Below, in pieces: positions 57,671 to 64,000 of a stretch of 64,000 nucleotides of DNA (its first letter is position 1; each line of letters begins with the position of its first letter). A model generated the notes under the pieces. It had not been told where the DNA came from. It searched no databases and saw nothing but the letters and a program-made list of their open reading frames with translations. A program made the position numbers and the translations under genes. Location of the stretch: assembly GCA_002240395.1 (NCBI GenBank), contig CP016836.1, positions 620,001 through 684,000 of the forward strand. The letters are read 5' to 3'. The stretch is from Xanthomonas citri pv. mangiferaeindicae. Its GTDB lineage: Bacteria; Pseudomonadota; Gammaproteobacteria; Xanthomonadales; Xanthomonadaceae.

Positions 57671-59935
57671 TTAGAACTTCGCCATGAACTCCACGCCCCA
57701 GGTCCGGGGCTCGTTGACGAATCCGGTCAGGTTGTTGAAGTCGATGCCACCGACGATGCGCGTGCTGTCGGTGATGTTGCGACCGAACACGGCGAGATCG
57801 TAGCGGCCCTGGTTCCAGTTCGTGCCCACGCGCAGGCCGCCTTCCAAGGTCGAGCGGCCGCGGAACTCCGGCGACTCGTAGAGGAAGAAGTTGACCTGTC
57901 CGCGATACGCCCAGTCGGTATAGACGTAGAACTCCGCGTCGTCGCCGACCGGCACGCCCCAGCGCGCGGTGAGGTTGTGGATCCACTTGGGCGCCTGCGG
58001 CAGCGCATTGCCGTCCACGCGCGCGGAGGTCTGCCCGTCGATGACCACCGTGGGATCGTTGACCGTGCAGCCGCCGCCGCAGATCGCGACCGCAAGGTTC
58101 GGATCGCGGATCTCGGTGTCGTTGTAACTCGTGCCCCAGGTCACCAGCAGGGTGTCGGTGAGCCAGGCCTGCAGGTCGAGCTCGACGCCCTGGCCGATCG
58201 ACTTGTCGGCGTTGAGCAGGATCGCCTGATTGGTCGCGCCGCCCACGGCGATCAGCTGCTGGCCGTCGACGTTGTAGCGGAACAGGTTGAAGCCGATCCG
58301 GCCACGGCGGTCCCACAGGTCCGCCTTGATGCCGAGCTCGTACGAAATCACTTCTTCCGAATCCGCGACCGAGATGCCGCCGAAGGCCAGCCGGCCCTGG
58401 ATCGAGGGCGCGCGGAAGCCCTTGGCGACGCGGCCGTAGACGTTGACGTCCTCATTGAGCTCGTAGACCGCGCTCGCATCCCAGCTGATGTCGTCGACAT
58501 CGGTATCGGCGAAGTACGGGCCGCCGACCGGCGTCCCTAACGGCACCGCCTGCAACACGCTGGCGCTGAAATCCTTCTTGTCCTGGGTGTAACGCAGGCC
58601 GCCGCGTAACTTCAGACGATCGGTCGCGGCGTATTCGCCCGACGCGAACAGCGCCCAGGCGGTATTGCGTTGCTGCTGCACCGCGTGGCCGATCTGCGGA
58701 TTGCCGGGGCTGAGCGAATCGTAGTTGAGGCTGTCGACGGTCAGTTCCTCGCGGAACCAGAACGCGCCTGCCTGCCAATCGAAGGGGCCGTCGAGATTCG
58801 ACTCCAGGCGCACTTCCTGGCTGATCTGCTTGTGATCGGGAATACCGTCGGCCGATTCGGAGGAGAAGGGAATCAGCCCGGGCCCCGAGTCGGGCAGGAA
58901 GACGGCGCCGTAGCCGCCGTCGATGTCGCCGCGGTTCAACGATTCCAGCGTCTCGTAGCCGGTAACCGAGTACAGACTGTACTGGCCGAAGTCCCAGCGC
59001 AGCCGGGCGCTGGCGCCCCAGGTCTTGAGATCGGAAAAGTTGACGCCGTCGAGCGCGACCCGGTCGCGGTCGAAGCCGGGGCGGAACCGGTTGCCGCCCG
59101 GCGAGACGAGGTTGGCGCGGAACAGTCGCGCGGTGCCATTGAGATCGCGCCGATGCAGGTTGAACAGCCCCTCGAAGCCGTCGCCCTCGTACAGGAACTG
59201 CACGCGCGCGGCCGATTCGTCGTAGCCCTCGAAGCCGTCGTTGGGCGCACCGGCCAGGGTGTTGCGCACCGAGTCGTCGCGGCGCTGGTAGAGCGCCGAC
59301 ACGCGCGCCGACCAGCGCTCGGCCAACGCGCCGCCGACCGCGCCCTCGAAGTTCCACATGTTGTCGCTGCCGTAGGCGAGCTTGCCGTAGCCCTCGAAGT
59401 CCTGGCTCGGGCGCACCGAATCGAACTTCACCACGCCGGCCGGCGTGTTGCGTCCGAACAGCGTGCCCTGCGGGCCGCGCAGCACCTCCACGCCGGCGAT
59501 GTCGAACACCGGGAAGCCCTTCAGCAGCGGGTTCTCCAGCACCACATCGTCATAGATCAGCGACACCGGCTGCGAGGCGTTGAGATCGAAGTCGGTGTTG
59601 CCCAGGCCGCGGATGTAGAAGCGCGGAAATGCGCGGCCGTAGCTCGACTCGATGTTGAGGCTGGGCACGCGGCCCGACAGGAACCGGATGTCAGTGCCAC
59701 CGCTGCCCAGCACGCCGAGCTTCTCGGCATCGAGGGTGGTGATCGAGACCGGCACGTCCTGGATGTTTTCCACACGCCGCTGCGCGGTCACTTCGACCGC
59801 ATCGAGCGTCGCGGCCGTCGTCGGCGGCGCGTCGGTGACCTGGGCGAAGGCGGCCAGCGGCAGTGCAGCGGCAAGCGCCGCGGCGAGCTGCGAACGGGAC
59901 GGACGGCACGCCTGGCGGAAGGGCTTGAGCGACAT
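57671..59935 (-). CDS. TonB-dependent outer membrane receptor
   Basis: 754 aa. Sec signal (MSLKPFRQACRPSRSQLAAALAAALPLAAFA), TonB box-like LDAVEVTAQRR, plug domain with RFYIRGLGNTDFDLNASQPVSLIYDDV and VEVLRGPQGTLFGRNTPAGVV, then a long barrel ending GVEFMAKF. The plug is of the FecA/Caulobacter-type FhuA-like branch with GPQGTLFG. A Cys pair (CGGGC) sits in an extracellular loop near residue 625. On the same strand and just ahead of the NCS2 permease. Confidence 0.93.
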   Translation of the reverse strand: MSLKPFRQACRPSRSQLAAALAAALPLAAFAQVTDAPPTTAATLDAVEVTAQRRVENIQDVPVSITTLDAEKLGVLGSGGTDIRFLSGRVPSLNIESSYGRAFPRFYIRGLGNTDFDLNASQPVSLIYDDVVLENPLLKGFPVFDIAGVEVLRGPQGTLFGRNTPAGVVKFDSVRPSQDFEGYGKLAYGSDNMWNFEGAVGGALAERWSARVSALYQRRDDSVRNTLAGAPNDGFEGYDESAARVQFLYEGDGFEGLFNLHRRDLNGTARLFRANLVSPGGNRFRPGFDRDRVALDGVNFSDLKTWGASARLRWDFGQYSLYSVTGYETLESLNRGDIDGGYGAVFLPDSGPGLIPFSSESADGIPDHKQISQEVRLESNLDGPFDWQAGAFWFREELTVDSLNYDSLSPGNPQIGHAVQQQRNTAWALFASGEYAATDRLKLRGGLRYTQDKKDFSASVLQAVPLGTPVGGPYFADTDVDDISWDASAVYELNEDVNVYGRVAKGFRAPSIQGRLAFGGISVADSEEVISYELGIKADLWDRRGRIGFNLFRYNVDGQQLIAVGGATNQAILLNADKSIGQGVELDLQAWLTDTLLVTWGTSYNDTEIRDPNLAVAICGGGCTVNDPTVVIDGQTSARVDGNALPQAPKWIHNLTARWGVPVGDDAEFYVYTDWAYRGQVNFFLYESPEFRGRSTLEGGLRVGTNWNQGRYDLAVFGRNITDSTRIVGGIDFNNLTGFVNEPRTWGVEFMAKF

Positions 59936-60157
59936 GGCAGGGATCTCGAGCAAGGAGGGAAAGATCGGCGAGAAACGATGGGGCGACGCGCGGCCAGGCG
60001 CGACGCACGCGCAGCCGGCACCGGGCGGCTCGGACAGCAGACGCACAACGGATACGGCAGGACGATCGTCGGCAAGGCGGGGCGCGTCCCGGAGCCGGGG
60101 CGCGCCGCCACACTGTATTGCGATCTCCGGCTGGGCGCCTGAACCGGTTTGGCGGCG

Positions 60158-60927
60158 CTAGTCGCCGATCCAGGCGAGCGTGGCGATCCGGCCGCTGCGG
60201 CCGTCGCGTCGGTGCGAGAAGAACGCAGTCGGCTCGCAGATCGTGCAGCGCCCGCCGCCGTGCAGCGCACCGGGGCACAGGCCCGCAGCGACCAGCCGGC
60301 GGCGTGCCAGCGCGAACAGGTCGACCCGCCAGTGGCCGGGCCGGGTAGCGACGAAGGCCGCCGCCGCGCCCGCGTCGGGCCCGACGAAGGCATCGTGCAC
60401 CTCGGCGCCCACTTCATAGGCCCGCGGCCCCGCCGCCGGGCCCAACCAAGCGCGCACATCGCCGGGCGGCGTGCGCATCGCGCCGAGCGTACGTTCGAGC
60501 ACACCGGCGGCCAGGCCGCGCCAGCCCGCATGCGCCGCGGCGACCTCGCGGCCGTCGTCGGCGGCGAACACCACCGGCAGGCAGTCGGCGGTCAGGATCG
60601 CCAGCACGGTCCCGGGCACCGACGTCACCGCCGCATCGGCTTCGGGCTCGGCATCGATCGACTCGGCGCCAGTGGCCGGCGCGTCGAAACGCAGCACCGT
60701 CGTGCCATGCACTTGGCGCAGCCAGTGCGGCGGAGATGGCAGCGCAAGCAGTTGCGCCAATGCGGCGCGGTTGCGGTCGACGACCACCGGGTCGTCGCCC
60801 TCGGGCGAATAGCGGTTGCCGAGATTGAAGTGATCGAACGGCGGCGCCGACGCGCCCGCACCATGACGCAGCGTGGTCCCGGCGCGCACGCCCGGCGGCG
60901 CGGGCCAGTCGGCGGGCAGCCAGGCGC

Positions 60928-60931
<4 letters not shown>
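60158..60931 (-). CDS. pgeF: Peptidoglycan editing factor PgeF / YfiH (laccase-domain protein)
   Basis: 257 aa of the DUF152 family: LRQVHGTTVLRFD, ADAAVTSVPGTVLAILTADCLPVVFA (with metal Cys), AAAHAGWRGLAAGVLE (metal His) and RCTICEPTAFFSHRRDG. In E. coli YfiH hydrolyses mis-incorporated L-Ser precursors; copper-oxidase activity has also been claimed. The ATG at 60931 overlaps the rluD stop (ATGA). Confidence 0.94.
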
Positions 60932-61915
<984 letters not shown>

Positions 61916-62003
61916 TGGACGGCTCGGATTCAGGCGTGGGCGACGGGCACAGGGCCCGGACTGGTATTATCCGCGGTTCGTGCCCCGACCGCCCATCGCC
62001 TCC

Positions 62004-62861
62004 ATGACCCCACGCCTTGCATCGACGACCCGCGCCCTGGTGTGCCTGCTGCTGGCCGTGCTGGTTGCCACCGGCTGTTCCCGCGGCAAGACCAAGGACG
62101 ACGAGAACGAGGGCGTGCCGGTCACCGAGCTCTACGACAAGGGCCACGCGTCGATGCGCATGGGCAACTGGAGCAACGCGGCGACGACCTTCCGCCGCCT
62201 GGTCGCCCAGTACCCTTACGGGCCGCACACCGAGCAGGCGCTGATCGAGATCGCCTACGCGCAGTACAAGATGGGCAACAACGAGGAAGCGATCTCCAGC
62301 ATCGACCGCTTCATCCGGACCTATCCCACGCACCGCAACATCGCCTACATGTACTACCTGCGCGGGCTGGTGAACTCCAACCGCGACACGGTGTTCCTGC
62401 AGCGCGTGTGGAGTCTGGACAGCAGTCGCCGCGACCTGGCCTCGCCCAATCAGGCCTACGCCGACTTCAACACCGTCACCGAGCGCTTCCCCAACAGCCG
62501 CTACGCCGCCGACGCGCGCCAGCGCATGGTCGCGCTGCGCAATATGTTCGCGCGCCACGAAATCGAGACCGCGCTCTACTATCTGCGCCGCGGTGCATAC
62601 GTCGCTGCGACCGAGCGGGCGACCTATCTGCTGGAGACCTATCCGCAGAGCGAGTATCAGAACGATGCCGTCGCCGTGCTCGCACTCGCCTACGACCGCC
62701 TCGGCAACGACACGCTGTCTGCCGACGCGCGCCGGGTGCTGGAGCGCAACGAACCCGATCACCCGTATCTGACCGGCTCCTGGCCGAACGAGCCTTGGCG
62801 TATCCGCCGCCTCAACCCGTTCGCGACCGAGCGCACCGCGATCGACAGCGACCGCGACTGA
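62004..62861 (+). CDS. bamD: Outer membrane assembly lipoprotein BamD (ComL)
   Basis: BamD is the essential TPR lipoprotein of the BAM complex. The lipobox ends at C25 (ATGC) and five TPR-type units follow (TELYDKGHASMRMGNWSNAATTFRRLVAQYPYGP, YMYYLRGLVN, YVAATERATYLLETYPQSEYQNDAV). 285 aa, full length. A -10-like TATTAT at 61965-61970 lies upstream. Divergent from rluD, as usual in proteobacteria. Confidence 0.96.
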   Translation: MTPRLASTTRALVCLLLAVLVATGCSRGKTKDDENEGVPVTELYDKGHASMRMGNWSNAATTFRRLVAQYPYGPHTEQALIEIAYAQYKMGNNEEAISSIDRFIRTYPTHRNIAYMYYLRGLVNSNRDTVFLQRVWSLDSSRRDLASPNQAYADFNTVTERFPNSRYAADARQRMVALRNMFARHEIETALYYLRRGAYVAATERATYLLETYPQSEYQNDAVAVLALAYDRLGNDTLSADARRVLERNEPDHPYLTGSWPNEPWRIRRLNPFATERTAIDSDRD

Positions 62862-62869
62862 CGACACGC

Positions 62870-62900
62870 AACGCCGCCCTCCGGGGCGGCGTTCTTCGTT
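62870..62900 (+). terminator. Rho-independent terminator after bamD
   Basis: AACGCCGCCC-TCCG-GGGCGGCGTT, a perfect 10-bp stem with a 4-nt loop, followed by CTTCGTT. Located 9 nt behind the bamD stop. Confidence 0.85.
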
Positions 62901-62927
62901 CGGGGCCCGGGCGCTTAAACTCCCCGG

Positions 62928-63854
62928 ATGTCCGCCTTGCTCGCCCGCCTGCTGTACCTGCTCGCCACGCTGGTCGGCCTGTTGCCGCCTGTCGTGCAAC
63001 GCGCGATCGCAACCGCCGTCGCCACCCTCGGTCGCCTTGCTGGCAGCCGCGAAAGCCGCGTCGCGCTGCGCAATCTCGAACTCGCCTATCCCGAGCTTTC
63101 GCCCGACGAGCGTGAGGCCTTGCGGCGTGCGGTGCTGCGCACCACTGCGCTGCAGATGCTCGAGACGCTGCGGCTGTGGACCCACCGCCCGGCGCACAAC
63201 CTGCGCACGATCCGCGAGCAGCACGGTGTCGGACTGTTCGATGCGGCGCTCGCGTCGGGCCGTGGCCTGATCGTCGTCGCACCGCACTACGGCAACTGGG
63301 AACTGCTCAACCAGTGGCTGGCTGCACGCACGCCCATCTCGATCCTCTACCGCGCCCCGGAATCGGCCGTCGGCGAGGCCTTTCTGCGGCTGGTGCGCGC
63401 ACGCGCCGGCGACGACAGCCGCGTGACCCAGGTGCGCGCCGAAGGCCCGGCCGTGCGCCAGTTGTGGAAGACCCTGCGCGACGGCGGCGTGGCCGGCATC
63501 CTGCCCGACCAGCAGCCCAAGGCCGGCGACGGCGAATTCGTGCCGTTCTTCGGTCTGCCGGCCCTGACGATGACCCTGGTGCCGCGGCTGGCCGAACGCA
63601 CCGGCGCGACCGTGCTCTACGCCTACTGCGAGCGCATCGACGACGGCCCCGGGTTCGCACTGCACATCGAGCCGGCGCCCGAGGGCATCGCCGATGCCGA
63701 CGTGCCGCGCGCGACCGCCGCGCTCAACGCCGGCGTCGAGCACATCGCCCGCCGCGATCCGGCGCAGTACCAGTGGACCTACAAGCGCTACAAGGCGCGG
63801 CCGTCCGGTTCGCACGACGACAACCCCTATCTCGACCTGGAGCGCCGCCGATGA
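62928..63854 (+). CDS. LpxL/HtrB-family lysophospholipid (lipid A) acyltransferase
   Basis: 308 aa with one N-terminal membrane helix (ARLLYLLATLVGLLPPVVQRAI) and the LPLAT-family motifs VVAPHYGNWELLN (catalytic His-x4-Glu type), SILYRAPE, and GVAGILPDQQPKAGDGEFVPFFG. It probably adds a secondary acyl chain to lipid A or a related lipid. The start at 62928 is the first good ATG; the stop overlaps the next gene start (ATGA). Confidence 0.9.
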   Translation: MSALLARLLYLLATLVGLLPPVVQRAIATAVATLGRLAGSRESRVALRNLELAYPELSPDEREALRRAVLRTTALQMLETLRLWTHRPAHNLRTIREQHGVGLFDAALASGRGLIVVAPHYGNWELLNQWLAARTPISILYRAPESAVGEAFLRLVRARAGDDSRVTQVRAEGPAVRQLWKTLRDGGVAGILPDQQPKAGDGEFVPFFGLPALTMTLVPRLAERTGATVLYAYCERIDDGPGFALHIEPAPEGIADADVPRATAALNAGVEHIARRDPAQYQWTYKRYKARPSGSHDDNPYLDLERRR

Positions 63855-64000
63855 CCCTGCCGACCGAGGGTCGCGACGACACGCCGGCCGATCCATCACC
63901 ACAAACGTTGGTGACCAATGCCGCGGCCCCGGTCGACACCGGCGCCTGGCAGCCACTGCCGGTCGCCGCGCGTACGCTGTCGACGATCACCGCGCTGATC
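63851..64000 (+). CDS. Start of a membrane-associated protein, cut by window edge
   Basis: 50 codons from an ATG at 63851 (ATGA overlap with the acyltransferase). The sequence is polar then reads TGAWQPLPVAARTLSTITALI, a pattern like the beginning of YdbS/bPH2-type (PH domain) membrane proteins. Only the N-terminus is visible, so the assignment is tentative. Confidence 0.55.
   Translation, partial: MTLPTEGRDDTPADPSPQTLVTNAAAPVDTGAWQPLPVAARTLSTITALI

Overview
Host and style. The window is very GC-rich (about 70%) with long coding runs on both strands. Gene content and order (yebC-ruvC-ruvA, kup, ruvB-ybgC-tolQRAB-pal-cpoB-queE-queC, rluD-yfiH, bamD, TonB receptors, an ampR/class A beta-lactamase pair) point to a Gram-negative gammaproteobacterium of the Xanthomonadaceae type (Lysobacter/Luteimonas/Thermomonas-like). 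This assignment is inference from synteny and protein style, not from a database match. No insertion sequence, prophage or CRISPR array was found, and no gene-free stretch exceeds 300 bp; the longest is the nrdD/ubiT regulatory region at 16737-17003.

Layout. 1-5.7 kb: an Lhr-like helicase running off the left edge, an orphan HExxH metalloprotease, tRNA-Lys(TTT), a small ORF, and queC-queE (queuosine precursor). 5.7-12.8 kb: the Tol-Pal envelope operon with an extra secreted copy of the TolA C-terminal domain, then ybgC and ruvB. 12.9-21.5 kb: an anaerobic-growth island with a YhbW-like oxidoreductase, the class III ribonucleotide reductase genes (nrdD core, a separate ORF carrying its glycyl-radical loop, nrdG), a chorismate mutase-UbiT fusion, ubiV, ubiU and ubiD (O2-independent ubiquinone synthesis). 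21.6-26.9 kb: a GGDEF response regulator, kup, ruvA, ruvC, yebC. 26.9-29.5 kb: a lipase-like hydrolase, an AraC regulator divergent from ohr, a GNAT. 29.6-34.4 kb: napEFDABC periplasmic nitrate reductase. 34.4-41.4 kb: aspS, an FmdB zinc ribbon, a Tat-exported beta-lactamase with divergent LysR/AmpR regulator, a lipoprotein, an ABC-F ATPase. 41.5-49.6 kb: a TonB receptor, a CPA2 K+/H+ antiporter, a TIGR01777 epimerase, clpB. 49.8-54.5 kb: a GST and the otsB-GH15-otsA trehalose cluster. 54.6-64 kb: gloA, a DUF4166 gene, an NCS2-type permease, a second TonB receptor, yfiH, rluD, bamD, a lipid A type acyltransferase and the first 50 codons of one more gene.

How it works together. The best signal is regulatory. 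Fnr/Anr-like boxes precede nrdD, ubiU, ubiD and napE, and in all four a -10-like hexamer lies exactly 22 nt downstream of the box (class II, box centred at -41.5). nrdD also carries two NrdR boxes 31 bp apart that overlap the same promoter. Nitrate respiration, anaerobic quinone synthesis and anaerobic dNTP synthesis therefore look like one oxygen-controlled programme, with the ubi/nrd part inserted between kup and ruvB.

Data quality. Four loci (otsB, a DUF4166 gene, an NCS2 permease, rluD) are each repaired by adding one G or C to a 4-6 nt G/C run (rluD needs two such additions). This pattern suggests systematic homopolymer deletions in the assembly rather than real gene decay.
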